From the NCBI RefSeq assembly GCF_014643535.1, contig NZ_BMJQ01000008.1, positions 248,001 through 312,000 of the forward strand: DNA of 64,000 nucleotides, in the 5' to 3' direction. The notes beneath the pieces were generated by a model that saw only the letters and a list, made by a program, of their open reading frames with translations, searched no databases and was not told the origin of the DNA. Shown here piece by piece: positions 35,062-43,956 of the stretch. A program made the position numbers and the translations under genes. The stretch comes from Aliidongia dinghuensis. GTDB taxonomy: Bacteria > Pseudomonadota > Alphaproteobacteria > ATCC43930 > CGMCC-115725. Positions within the stretch are counted from its first letter, which is position 1. Each line of letters begins with the position of its first letter.

Positions 35062-37449
35062 TCACGGCAGCGATTCGTTGCCCGCCTGGAGCTGCGGCAG
35101 GGCAATCTCGCCCAGGTTCTTGAAGACGAACTGGAACAGCAGGGTGGTCCCCGGCTTGATGTCCCGGTCGCGGACGCCGGTCTGGGTGAGCGAGGCGATC
35201 ACGGTCAGGCATTCATCCTGGTACTGGGCGGCGAAGCCGGAGGAGACCTGGTTGACGTTGTCGCCGGACAGCTCGCGCGTCGCTCGCGCCGAAAACGTCC
35301 AATATTGATCGTAGACATAGTTGAGATTGACGCTCAGCTCCTGGCGACGGCTCTCGCCGTCGCGCGGATTGTCACCCAGCTGGAGATAGGAGGTCGACAT
35401 CCTGAGCCAGGACGGTCCGAAGTTGACGCCCAGTTCCTGATGTTCCGGCCGGAGGTCCTCGCGGTCGAAGCGGAAGCGGTAGCTGGCATCGATGAAACCG
35501 GACGGGCTGTAGCTCAGCCGGCCGACATAGTCCGAGTTCTGGCGGTTGATACCGGTGCCGGAGTTGATCGCGACCGTCGGCTGATAGGCGCCGTTCGTCA
35601 CCGGGTTGAGCCCGAGACCGTAGTTGAGCGGTGTCTGGCGCTGGAACCGATAGCTCGCACCCACGAGTGCCCGCGCCTTCGAGCCATCGTCGCCGGTCCA
35701 GTCGGCCTGCACGCCATAGTCGACGCGCTGGCCGCTGTCGACCTGGTCGTAGCCGACCAGGCGGTTGCGCACGAACAGGTCGTTCTCGTTGTAGTCGAAC
35801 GAGACGCTGTCGTCGTTCGGGATCTGCGGCGGGTTGCCGCCGATCGGCGCCGCATAGATCGCCGCGCGCGGCGTGATCACGAGCGTCGAATGGTCGCTCT
35901 GCCGTACGAACGGGTCGCGCCATTCGAGGCCGATCTGCGGAAAGACGCGGCCGGTCGAGCCGTTGAAGATCTGCGGGTGCGAGACGGACGGCTGCCCGTT
36001 GATGTAGCTGATCAGCCCGGTGCCGACGACCGGCTGGCTGCCCACGTTATAGCCGTCGGCACGCACGCCGGCGACGAAATTGAAGGCGCTGCCGTCGCGC
36101 GTGATCCAGGGCAGGTTGAACTCGCCGCCGACGGAGGCGCGGCGGCTGCTCGGGCCTGTCTCGCGAATGATGTCCGCACCGTTGGCGTTGACCGTGAAAT
36201 GGCCGCCCCAGACAGTCGGGCGGAAATCCCAGGAATAGTCACCGAGCGGCAGCACGTACGGCTGGGCGCGGTCGCTGACGCCGAGGCGCAGCGACTGGAA
36301 GCTGTAGGCGTTGACGGAGCCGTAGTTGCGACCGTCGAAATTCTCGACATAGGCGTCCGAGGTCAGGAAGTTCTCGTTGCCGCCGAAGTGGTAGAGCCGC
36401 TCGTAGGTCTGATCGGTCGTGCGCCGGATCGCCCAGCCCGTGCGCCAGTTCTCGTCGAGATCGAACTCGCCGAACGATGCGATATGGCCGCGGATCTGGT
36501 CGTGCACCGTGGTGTTGTTGTTGGCCCCGCCGACGAGGTCGGCCTGGGTGATGCTCGCGCGCGTATCGATGAAGCCATTGCTGAAGCGCTGGCGATATTC
36601 GCCGCCGAGATCGATGCCCTGGTTCAGGGTGAACAGGGGCGAGATCGTCAGGTCCTTGTCCGGCGCCAGCACCCAGTAGTAGGGCGTCGTGAAATTGAAG
36701 CCGAGCGTGTTGGACGAGCCCAGCGTCGGCGGCAAGAAGCCGCTCGCCCGCTTCACCGATGGGTCGGGATGCGAGAAATAGGGCGAATAGAGGACCGGAT
36801 AGCCGCCCATTTCGAGCGTCACGTCCTCGTACTCGACCCTCTGCAGTTCCTTGTCGTGAACGATCTTGGCGGCCTTGAGCTGCCAGAGCGGCGGCTGGGT
36901 TGGATCGTCCTTGCAGAGATCGCACGGGCTATAGACGCCGCGGCGGATCTCGGTGCGGTTCGCATCGGTCCGGCGTGCGGTGTTGCCCGCGACGCGCGAG
37001 CGGTCGGCCATCAGGATCCGGACGTCCTGGATGAAGCCCTCGCGCATGGAATCGGTCAGTTCGACGTAATTGCCGAACACGATGTCGCCGGTTTCCTGCA
37101 GCATGCTGACATGGCCCGACGCGGTGACCGTGTCCGTGCGCTGGTTGTAGCTCACCATGTCGGCGAGCAGCGTGCGGTTGCCCTGCGAGATCTCGACATT
37201 GCCGCGCGCGATCACGAGCCCGTATTCGTCGTCGTAGTTGACCTCGTCCGCGCTGAACAGCACCGGCACCGTCTGGCCGTTCTGCGCGGCGGACTTGTCG
37301 GCATCTCGGGCGAAGACCGGCTCGTCCAGGACGAGGCCCCAAGCGCCGAGACCGACCCCCAGCACGACCGCGTGCGCAGCCCGGCGGCGGGCGCGGGCGC
37401 TGCCCGATACGAACGACTTGACCCGGTGGCGCATGAAGGACTCAGCCAT
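35062..37449 (-). CDS. lptD: LPS-assembly outer-membrane protein LptD
   Basis: This 795-residue protein forms the outer-membrane beta-barrel that delivers lipopolysaccharide to the cell surface. After a signal region (AVVLGVGLGAWGLVL) comes an OstA/LptA-like jellyroll domain (FSADEVNYDDEYGLVIARGN), then a barrel of about 500 residues. Two close cysteines (CDLCKDD near residue 170) are probably disulfide partners. The ATG at 37449 overlaps the lptG stop by 8 bp; an ATG at 37434 is an alternative. The lptF-lptG-lptD-surA order links transport machinery and its folding chaperone. Confidence 0.94.
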   Translation of the reverse strand: MAESFMRHRVKSFVSGSARARRRAAHAVVLGVGLGAWGLVLDEPVFARDADKSAAQNGQTVPVLFSADEVNYDDEYGLVIARGNVEISQGNRTLLADMVSYNQRTDTVTASGHVSMLQETGDIVFGNYVELTDSMREGFIQDVRILMADRSRVAGNTARRTDANRTEIRRGVYSPCDLCKDDPTQPPLWQLKAAKIVHDKELQRVEYEDVTLEMGGYPVLYSPYFSHPDPSVKRASGFLPPTLGSSNTLGFNFTTPYYWVLAPDKDLTISPLFTLNQGIDLGGEYRQRFSNGFIDTRASITQADLVGGANNNTTVHDQIRGHIASFGEFDLDENWRTGWAIRRTTDQTYERLYHFGGNENFLTSDAYVENFDGRNYGSVNAYSFQSLRLGVSDRAQPYVLPLGDYSWDFRPTVWGGHFTVNANGADIIRETGPSSRRASVGGEFNLPWITRDGSAFNFVAGVRADGYNVGSQPVVGTGLISYINGQPSVSHPQIFNGSTGRVFPQIGLEWRDPFVRQSDHSTLVITPRAAIYAAPIGGNPPQIPNDDSVSFDYNENDLFVRNRLVGYDQVDSGQRVDYGVQADWTGDDGSKARALVGASYRFQRQTPLNYGLGLNPVTNGAYQPTVAINSGTGINRQNSDYVGRLSYSPSGFIDASYRFRFDREDLRPEHQELGVNFGPSWLRMSTSYLQLGDNPRDGESRRQELSVNLNYVYDQYWTFSARATRELSGDNVNQVSSGFAAQYQDECLTVIASLTQTGVRDRDIKPGTTLLFQFVFKNLGEIALPQLQAGNESLP

Positions 37450-38548
37450 CCTCAAGATGGAGCAGAAGGGTAGCCCCCAAGAGGGTGCTGATCCCGGCGG
37501 GCGTCCAGGCGGCGAGTGCCACCGGGATGGTCGACGAGAGACCCAGGGCGAATACCACATCTGTGAGGAAATACAGCAGAAAACCGGCGGCGACGCCGCC
37601 GACGACCAGCGTGGTGGCGCCGCCACGACGCTGCATGCGCAGCGAGAAGATCGCGGCGATCAGCACCATGGCGCAAAGCAGCACCGGCCGTGCCAGCAGC
37701 GACTGGAAATAGAGCTTGTGGCGCTGCGCCGAGAAACCGGATTTCTCCAGCAGATCGATGAAGCCGGGCAGCGCCCAGAACGACATCGTGTCGGGTGTGG
37801 CGAAACTATCCTCGATCTTGCGCGGCGTGAGGTTGGTCTCGACCGTCACCTGGTCCAGATGCTGCGACTCGGGCTTGCGTTCCGGTCGCCACTCCCAGGC
37901 ATCCTTGACCAGCCAGCGGCCGTCGTGCAGCACCGCTGTCTTGGCGTCGATCCGGCGCAGCATCCGGTCGCCGTCGCGGAAGAAATAGAGCGTGACACCG
38001 TCGGCCGTCATGTCGGACGGGGTCAGGCGCTGGGCATGGATCACGGCCTGGGTGCCGGTGGTGTCGCTTTGCCGGAGCCAGAGGCCGCTCGACGACAGCA
38101 GCAGCGAATCATCCGCCTGGCCCTTAAGGAACCGCGCCTCCAGCTGCTTGAAGGTCGCCTGCATCGAGGACGCGAGCGGGTTGAATACGGTGACGCCGAT
38201 CACGCCGATCAGGAAGGCGATCGTGATCGAGGGCGTCAGGAACTGCCAGACCGAGACGCCGGCCGCGCGTGCCACGATCAGTTCCTGGCTGCGCGTCATG
38301 CGCGCCAGCGCGAAGATGCTGCCGAACAGCACGGCGAAGGGCGTGACCTGCTGGGCGGTGTAGGGCAGTTGCAGCGCCGCCATCTTGACCAGCAGGCCGA
38401 TCGAGATCTCCGGATGCGCCGCCGCGCGCCGCAAGAGCTCGATCAGGTTGCCGATGAAGATCAGCAGCAGGATCATGATGAAGGTGCCGGTGAACCAGAC
38501 CAGGAATTGCCGCGCGATATAGCCGAAGAGCGTAGTCGGAAAGTTCAT
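37442..38548 (-). CDS. lptG: LPS export ABC permease LptG
   Basis: This is a 368-residue membrane protein of the LptF/LptG (YjgP/YjgQ) family. It has three N-terminal helices, a large periplasmic beta-jellyroll domain (about residues 130-265) and three C-terminal helices (LLARPVLLCAMVLIAAIFSL, TTLVVGGVAAGFLLYFLTDV). The ATG at 38548 overlaps the lptF stop as ATGA. With LptF and the separately encoded ATPase LptB it extracts LPS from the inner membrane. It is followed by lptD. Confidence 0.95.
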   Translation of the reverse strand: MNFPTTLFGYIARQFLVWFTGTFIMILLLIFIGNLIELLRRAAAHPEISIGLLVKMAALQLPYTAQQVTPFAVLFGSIFALARMTRSQELIVARAAGVSVWQFLTPSITIAFLIGVIGVTVFNPLASSMQATFKQLEARFLKGQADDSLLLSSSGLWLRQSDTTGTQAVIHAQRLTPSDMTADGVTLYFFRDGDRMLRRIDAKTAVLHDGRWLVKDAWEWRPERKPESQHLDQVTVETNLTPRKIEDSFATPDTMSFWALPGFIDLLEKSGFSAQRHKLYFQSLLARPVLLCAMVLIAAIFSLRMQRRGGATTLVVGGVAAGFLLYFLTDVVFALGLSSTIPVALAAWTPAGISTLLGATLLLHLEDG

Positions 38549-39675
38549 GCTGCCGCCTCGCTCACAGGTGCCGCCACGGCACGCCGCCTGAGGATGCGGT
38601 GGCCATAGAGCACGAGCACGATGCCGACGACGGCCGGCAGCAGCGCGTTCAGATACATGAGCGGGATCATCGCGGTATTGCGGTTCGACATGTTGGTGAA
38701 GCTGATCGACGTCGCCTCGAGGGCGGCCACGATCGCGAACGCGATCAGCACGCGCTTCGTCTGGCCGCGGCGGTTGAGCTCGCCTGTGAGCAAGGCCGCG
38801 AGCGCCACCAGGATGAAGCTCAGGCAATAGATCGGGCTGATCAGGCGATTATTGCCCTCGGTCAGCAGATGGGCGCGCAGCACCGGGTCATTGTCGGCGT
38901 CGGTCGGGAAGAACAGGTCAGGGATGAAGCGTTCTTCCGCCTGCAGGATGCGCGCGCCCGGCGCGTCGCGGAACTGGTTGAGGTCGAGGCTGTAGCGGTC
39001 GAAGGTCAGCACTTCCTGCTGCTGCTTCTCGGGATCCCAGATCTGCCGCGTGCCGTTGATCATCAGCACGCGCGGCGTGTTGTCGACCTGGACGATCAGG
39101 CCTTGCTCGGCCGTGAGCGTGACCGGCTTCGTCTTATCGCGGCTGTCTTGGATCAGGAGGCCCTCGAGCCGGCCGGCCGCGTCACGGGCGCGCACATAGA
39201 TCGTGAGCGTGTCCGAGACGGTGTTGAAGGTCCCTTCCTGCAGCAGCACGGAGGCGATCTGGTTGTGGATCTGGAATTCCAGGTCCTTGAAAGCATTCTT
39301 CGAGGCCGGCAGGAAATAGACCGAGAGGGAGAACATCGCGGCCGTGCCGATGGCGGCCAGGATCAGCGCCGGCCGCGCCAGCCGGTTCTGGCTCAAGCCG
39401 CAGGCACGCATGACCACGAGCTCGCTGTCGGTCACGAGCTTGTTGTACGAGAACAGCACGCCAACGAAGCAGCCGATTGGCAGGGTGAGCGCCAGCATTT
39501 GCGGCAGGCTCAGCACTGCAAGCTCAAGGAACAGCCCGATCCCGACGCCGCGGTTCACCACGAGGTCGACCAGCTTCAGCGACTGAATGAGCCAGGACGC
39601 CGAGGTCAGACCGAGTGTCACGAACAGCGTGGCGCCGGCGCACTGGCGGAAGATGTAGCGGGTAAGGCGGTTCAT
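38545..39675 (-). CDS. lptF: LPS export ABC permease LptF
   Basis: This is a 376-residue membrane protein of the LptF/LptG family with the standard three-helix, jellyroll, three-helix layout. The start MNRLTRYIFRQ and the segment LTLPIGCFVGVLFSYNKL ... ELVVMRACGLS are typical of LptF. No Shine-Dalgarno precedes the ATG, and a strong -10 lies only 11-16 bp upstream, so the transcript may be almost leaderless. It heads the lptF-lptG-lptD-surA-pdxA-ksgA run and is divergent from pepA. Confidence 0.95.
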   Translation of the reverse strand: MNRLTRYIFRQCAGATLFVTLGLTSASWLIQSLKLVDLVVNRGVGIGLFLELAVLSLPQMLALTLPIGCFVGVLFSYNKLVTDSELVVMRACGLSQNRLARPALILAAIGTAAMFSLSVYFLPASKNAFKDLEFQIHNQIASVLLQEGTFNTVSDTLTIYVRARDAAGRLEGLLIQDSRDKTKPVTLTAEQGLIVQVDNTPRVLMINGTRQIWDPEKQQQEVLTFDRYSLDLNQFRDAPGARILQAEERFIPDLFFPTDADNDPVLRAHLLTEGNNRLISPIYCLSFILVALAALLTGELNRRGQTKRVLIAFAIVAALEATSISFTNMSNRNTAMIPLMYLNALLPAVVGIVLVLYGHRILRRRAVAAPVSEAAA

Positions 39676-39685
39676 GGCGGGCGCG

Positions 39686-39691
39686 AGTATA
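39686..39691 (-). promoter_or_regulatory. -10 element very close to the lptF start
   Basis: On the minus strand TATACT (five of six consensus) ends 11 bp before the lptF ATG, predicting a leader of about 4 nt. The -35 is weak (AGGTTT at about 17 bp spacing). The ATG has no ribosome-binding site. Confidence 0.45.
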
Positions 39692-39933
39692 CAAAGTCGA
39701 TTCCGGCAAAACCTAGGCCGAATTGCACATGGAACGGCTGTTCGGCGTTTTCCTCGGTTGTGTCGCCCGCCCGGATTGCGCTCGGTTCACGGCCGGGTGG
39801 CGGTTCGGCCGGCGGAATGCTAGACAAATCGTCACGGGTCGACGCGACCAGAGAAACATAAGGACCAGACCGGCTTCGCTCCTTCATGGGGCCTCGCGAA
39901 AGAGCCGGCATAGAAAAATCGAGAAGGAACATC

Positions 39934-41430
39934 ATGAAGATCAGTTTCGCCGAACTGGGCGTGCCGAAGGCCGGTACGGTCGTCGTGGGCGTCGGTGAAG
40001 ACCGTGTGCTCTCCCCCGCCGCCGCGGCGCTCGACAAGGAAAGCGGCGGCGCGCTCGCCCGCGCCATGGCGTCCAGCCGCTTCACGGGCAAGAAGGGGCA
40101 GCTGTTGGCCGTGCTGGCGCCCGCCAATCTCGCCATCGATGGCATTGTCCTCGCCGGCCTCGGCAAGCCGGCGGAGCTTGATGCCCTGGCGCTGCAGGCG
40201 CTGGGCGGCTCGCTCGTGGCCCATCTGAACGGTGCCGGCGAGAGCGAGGCGACGGTCCGGCTGGGCGCCGTCGACGGCGTGGCGCTCCCGCCGGCCGAGA
40301 TCGCGGCCAATGTCGCGTTCGGGGCGCGCCTGCGCTCCTACCGCTTCGACAAGTACCGCACCCGGATGAAGGCGGAGCAGAAGCCGACCCTGAAGAAGCT
40401 CGCGGTGCAGAGCGACGCCGCGACCGCTGCCAAGAAGTTCTTCGCCGATCTCGACAAGCTGGCCGACGGCGTCTTCTTCACCCGCGACCTCGTGTCCGAG
40501 CCCGGCAACGTGCTTTATCCGGAGAGCTTGGCCGAGCAGGCGTCCAGCCTCGCCGAGCTTGGCGTCGAGGTCGAGGTGCTCGACGAGAAGAAGATGAAGA
40601 AGCTCGGCATGGGCGCGCTCCTGGGCGTCGGCCAGGGTTCGGTCCGGCCGCCCAGGCTCGTGGTCATGGCCTGGCTCGGTGCCAAGGACAAGCAGGCGGC
40701 GCCGGTCGCGGTCGTCGGCAAGGGCATCACGTTCGACACCGGCGGCATCTCGCTCAAGCCGGGCGCCGGCATGGAAGAGATGAAGTGGGACATGGGCGGC
40801 TCGGGCACGGTCATCGGGCTCATGAAGGCGCTGGCCGGCCGCAAGGCGCGGGCCAATGTCGTGGGCGTCGTGGCCCTCGCCGAGAACATGCCCGACGGCA
40901 ACGCGATCCGGCCGGGCGACATCCTGACCTCGATGTCAGGCCAGACGATCGAGGTCAACAACACGGACGCCGAGGGTCGTCTCGTGCTGGCGGACGCGCT
41001 CTGGTACGCCCAGGACCGTTTCAAGCCGCGGCTGATGATCGATCTTGCGACGCTGACGGGCGCCATCCTGGTGGCGCTTGGCAGCGAATATGCCGGCCTG
41101 TTCTCGAACAACGACGAGCTGGCCGAGCGGTTGGCGGCGGCCGGCAAGGCGGTCGGCGAGCCGCTCTGGCGCATGCCGCTGGGCGAGGCGTTCGACCGGG
41201 CGATCGACAGCGATGTCGCCGACATGAAGAACATCACCGGTGACCGCAATGCCGGCAGCTCGATCGGCGGCGTGTTCCTGCAGCGCTTCGTCAATGGCGT
41301 GCCGTGGGCGCATCTCGACATCGCCGGCATGGCCTGGTCGAAGAAGGACGCGGCGACCGTGCCCAAGGGGGCGACCGGCTACGGCGTGCGCCTGCTCGAG
41401 CGCTTCATCGCCGAGCATTACGAAGACTGA
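39934..41430 (+). CDS. pepA: Leucyl aminopeptidase (M17)
   Basis: This 498-residue cytosolic metallo-aminopeptidase of family M17 has the N-terminal macro-like domain (residues 1-165). The catalytic domain has GKGITFDTGGISLKPGAGM and the family signature NTDAEGRLVLADAL, which contain the two-metal ligands. GSSIGGVFLQRFV near the end is also typical. In E. coli PepA doubles as a DNA-binding protein in Xer recombination and carAB control. The ATG at 39934 follows GAGAAGGAAC. The order pepA-holC, divergent from lptFG, is the same as in E. coli. Confidence 0.97.
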   Translation: MKISFAELGVPKAGTVVVGVGEDRVLSPAAAALDKESGGALARAMASSRFTGKKGQLLAVLAPANLAIDGIVLAGLGKPAELDALALQALGGSLVAHLNGAGESEATVRLGAVDGVALPPAEIAANVAFGARLRSYRFDKYRTRMKAEQKPTLKKLAVQSDAATAAKKFFADLDKLADGVFFTRDLVSEPGNVLYPESLAEQASSLAELGVEVEVLDEKKMKKLGMGALLGVGQGSVRPPRLVVMAWLGAKDKQAAPVAVVGKGITFDTGGISLKPGAGMEEMKWDMGGSGTVIGLMKALAGRKARANVVGVVALAENMPDGNAIRPGDILTSMSGQTIEVNNTDAEGRLVLADALWYAQDRFKPRLMIDLATLTGAILVALGSEYAGLFSNNDELAERLAAAGKAVGEPLWRMPLGEAFDRAIDSDVADMKNITGDRNAGSSIGGVFLQRFVNGVPWAHLDIAGMAWSKKDAATVPKGATGYGVRLLERFIAEHYED

Positions 41431-41453
41431 GTGATGCAGGTGACGGCCGCATC

Positions 41454-41903
41454 ATGACCGAGATCGGCTTCTACCACCTGCAACGGAGCCCGCTCGGGGA
41501 GGCGCTGCCGCGCCTCCTCGAAAAGGCGCTCGCGGCGGGCCTGCGCGTGCTCGTCCGCGTCCCGAACGAGGCCGAGGTCGAGCGGCTCGTGGTCCAGCTC
41601 TGGACCTATGACGCCGGCACCTTCCTGCCGCATGGCAGCGCTCGCGACGGCCGCAGTGCCGACCAGCCGATCTATCTCACCGCCGCCGACGAGAACCCGA
41701 ACGGGGCGGAGCTCCTGGCTCAGGTCGGCGGCGCCGAAATGTCCGACGTGGGTCCGTTCAAGCGTTGCCTCGACCTGTTCGACGGCGGTGACGATGACCA
41801 GGTCTCAGCCGCGCGCACCCGCTGGAAACGCTACCAGGCGGAGGGCCATCAGCTGACCTATTGGCAGCAGAAGCCGAGCGGCGGCTGGGAACGCAAAGCC
41901 TGA
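41454..41903 (+). CDS. holC: DNA polymerase III chi subunit
   Basis: This 149-residue clamp-loader accessory subunit links DNA polymerase III to single-stranded DNA-binding protein. It begins with IGFYHLQRSPLGEALPRLLEK, followed by the Rossmann-like core VLVRVPNEAEVERLVVQLW and FLPHGSA, all typical of HolC. It ends with RWKRYQAEGHQLTYWQQ. It lies 24 bp after pepA. No holD was seen. Confidence 0.95.
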   Translation: MTEIGFYHLQRSPLGEALPRLLEKALAAGLRVLVRVPNEAEVERLVVQLWTYDAGTFLPHGSARDGRSADQPIYLTAADENPNGAELLAQVGGAEMSDVGPFKRCLDLFDGGDDDQVSAARTRWKRYQAEGHQLTYWQQKPSGGWERKA

Positions 41904-41947
41904 CGCGATGCAGAGTCTGACGCAGGGCTTGCCTGTGGGCAGAAGCG

Positions 41948-41977
41948 TTGCTCCCATTGCGTGCTTGCGGCTATAAG
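41948..41977 (+). promoter_or_regulatory. Promoter of ndk
   Basis: TTGCTC (41948-41953) and TATAAG (41972-41977) are separated by 18 bp, about 60 bp before the ndk start at 42042. The -10 matches consensus at five of six positions. Confidence 0.6.
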
Positions 41978-42041
41978 GCGCCACTCTTTCGCGACGGACC
42001 TGCCGTCGGACCCTTTCTCATCCCTCTGGAGACCCGAGGCC

Positions 42042-42464
42042 ATGGCCATCGAGCGCACCCTGTCGATCCTCAAGCCCGACGCGACCCGCCGCAACCTGAC
42101 CGGCAAGATCAACGCCCGCTTCGAAGAGGCCGGCCTCCGGATCATCGCCCAGCGGCGCATTCTGATGAGCGAGGCGATCGCCGGCCAGTTCTACGCCGTG
42201 CATCGCGAACGGCCGTTCTTCAAGGATCTGGTCTCGTTCATGACCTCGGGCCCGGTCGTGGTTCAGGTGCTGGAAGGCGAGAATGCCGTCGCCAAGAACC
42301 GCGAGATCATGGGCGCCACCAACCCGGCCAACGCCGCGCCGGGCACCATCCGCAAGGATTTCGCCGAATCGATCGAGGCGAACTCGGTCCACGGTTCGGA
42401 CAGCCTGGAGAATGCCGCGATCGAGGTCGCGTTCTTCTTCGCCACCTCGGAGATCGTTGCCTAA
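42042..42464 (+). CDS. ndk: Nucleoside diphosphate kinase
   Basis: This 140-residue enzyme equilibrates nucleoside di- and triphosphates through a phosphohistidine, His117 in ANSVHGSDS. The N-terminus [15 protein letters not shown] and the segment [17 protein letters not shown] are strongly conserved. It has its own promoter and a strong terminator, so it is a single-gene unit after holC. It complements gmk in this window for GTP supply. Confidence 0.98.
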   Translation: MAIERTLSILKPDATRRNLTGKINARFEEAGLRIIAQRRILMSEAIAGQFYAVHRERPFFKDLVSFMTSGPVVVQVLEGENAVAKNREIMGATNPANAAPGTIRKDFAESIEANSVHGSDSLENAAIEVAFFFATSEIVA

Positions 42465-42493
42465 CTTCCGGGCAACCTCGGTCGAAACGGAAA

Positions 42494-42528
42494 CCGCCGC
42501 CGGAGCGATCCGGCGGCGGTTTTGTTTT
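42494..42528 (+). terminator. Intrinsic terminator of ndk
   Basis: A perfect 10-bp stem (CCGCCGCCGG with CCGGCGGCGG, loop AGCGAT) is followed directly by TTTTGTTTT. It lies 29 bp after the ndk stop and before the convergent DUF1203 gene. Confidence 0.92.
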
Positions 42529-42543
42529 GGGCGGGCCGACCGG

Positions 42544-43011
42544 TCAGGCGCGTTCGATCCGCGCCGCGTAGCAGCCGCGCTTGGCGTAGTGCGCCTGCAG
42601 ATAGGCGACATCCGGGTTGGCGAGGAACCGTTCGATCAGGCTTTCGAGCGCCGAGCCCTCGACGAGGTCGGCATCGATCATCAGATGGCCGGCATCGAAC
42701 GCCCGGACCGACAGCCACCGGCTGCGCATGGCGTCGGGCACTTCATTGACCTGGTCATAGGTCGTCTCGGCACCCTCGCGCACGAAGACGGCGTGGCTCG
42801 CACGATACGGCGTGTCGGCGGGCTGGTGGGTGTAGTTGACGAGCAGCAGCGGCTCGCCGACCTCGGCATCGCGGACCTCGATCCGGTCCGGATAGCCGGG
42901 CTTGGCGTCGGCGATCACGCGCTGGGCGCCGCGGCAGGCGAGCTCTTCGTCGCTAAGGCCGAACAAGGCACGGAACGGTTCGGGCGAGAGGCCGGTGATA
43001 CGGAAGTTCAT
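42544..43011 (-). CDS. DUF1203 family protein
   Basis: This is a 155-residue soluble protein. It matches the DUF1203 pattern: an MNFRITGLSPEPFRALFGLSD opening (quoted in part: FRITGLSPEPFRALFGL), ADAKPGYPDRIEVRDAEVG, NYTHQPADTPYRASHAVFV, then YLQAHYAKRGCYAARI at the end. The YTHQPADTPYRASHA stretch is the most conserved part. It has no signal peptide. Function is unknown, and neighbours give no clue; it converges on ndk across the terminator. Confidence 0.85.
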   Translation of the reverse strand: MNFRITGLSPEPFRALFGLSDEELACRGAQRVIADAKPGYPDRIEVRDAEVGEPLLLVNYTHQPADTPYRASHAVFVREGAETTYDQVNEVPDAMRSRWLSVRAFDAGHLMIDADLVEGSALESLIERFLANPDVAYLQAHYAKRGCYAARIERA

Positions 43012-43098
43012 GGCGCAGGGATCCCTTCGAGTGACGCGATGCCGCCACTCTAGGAAGGCCCGGCGCCAGCGACGTTCCGGTTCTTGCGCCGCTATTCG

Positions 43099-43956
43099 TC
43101 AGAACCGGAAGAGCTGCGCCGCGCTCTCGCCGAGGACAATGGCGCGCTCGGCCGCATCGGGCAGCCATTCGCCGAGGAGCGCCAGCGCGTTCGGATAGCT
43201 TGCGACCGCTTCGAACTGGGTGTGCGGCCAGTCGCTGCCCCAGACGAGCCGGTCGAGCCCGAACGCCTCCTTGAGCAATGGCACCGCGGCGGCGGCGATT
43301 GCCCGGCCACGCTCGATGTCGCCCGTGCGATAGGCGCCGGAGAGCTTGACCCAGACGGCACGGGAGGGGCCTAGCGACAGCAGATGGCGGAAGCCCGGAT
43401 CGTCCACGCCCTGCGCCGGATCTGGCTTGCCGAAATGATCGACCACGACCGCGACGCCGGCATCGACCAGCGGCGGCAGGATCCAGTTCAGCCGATGCGC
43501 CTCGGCCTGAATCTCGATCTGCCAGCCGCGCTCGGCCACGGCGGCAAGATGCCGGCGCCAGCGCAGCGAGCCGAACGGCGGGTCCGGCTCGCCGATCAGG
43601 TTGAGCCGCAGCCCCACGACGCCCGCGCGTTCCAGATCGTCGAGCGCCGTCCGCGCGATGTCCGGTGCCACGACGGCGATGCCGCGCAGCCGCGTCGGGT
43701 GCTCGGCCAGCGCCTCAATGAGATAGCTGTTGTCGGTGCCGAGAAAGCTCGGCTGGACCAGCACGCCGCGGTCGAGGCCGTACCGGTCGAGCCGGGCGAT
43801 GTAGGCGTCGATGTCGGCGTCGTAGCCCGGGGCGTAGCGCCGCCCCGGGGCGAGCGGCAGGTCGCGCGTGAAGACGTGGGCGTGGGTGTCGATGGCGATG
43901 ATGGCTCTCCGGGACTTCTCAGAGGCGGCTGCCGTGAGGGACCAGCTCCGTCGCAT
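43099..43956 (-). CDS. Amidohydrolase family (TIM-barrel) hydrolase
   Basis: This 285-residue protein belongs to the amidohydrolase_2 / LigI-like branch. The metal-binding DTHAHVF motif is near residue 22, QAEAHRLNWI mid-protein, VVDHFGKPDP near 180 and the terminal Asp in VWGSDWPHTQF. Relatives hydrolyse lactones or decarboxylate aromatic-derived acids, such as 2-pyrone-4,6-dicarboxylate. The ATG at 43956 is preceded by GAGGAAG but overlaps the transporter gene by 38 bp; no start lies closer to the fold. It is the last gene of a regulator-MFS-hydrolase set, so the transporter should import its substrate or precursor. Confidence 0.85.
   Translation of the reverse strand: MRRSWSLTAAASEKSRRAIIAIDTHAHVFTRDLPLAPGRRYAPGYDADIDAYIARLDRYGLDRGVLVQPSFLGTDNSYLIEALAEHPTRLRGIAVVAPDIARTALDDLERAGVVGLRLNLIGEPDPPFGSLRWRRHLAAVAERGWQIEIQAEAHRLNWILPPLVDAGVAVVVDHFGKPDPAQGVDDPGFRHLLSLGPSRAVWVKLSGAYRTGDIERGRAIAAAAVPLLKEAFGLDRLVWGSDWPHTQFEAVASYPNALALLGEWLPDAAERAIVLGESAAQLFRF

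Noticed and set aside
35305..37473. 722-codon open frame on the plus strand opposite lptD
   Set aside because: No recognisable domain or ribosome-binding site; lptD on the other strand is unambiguous.
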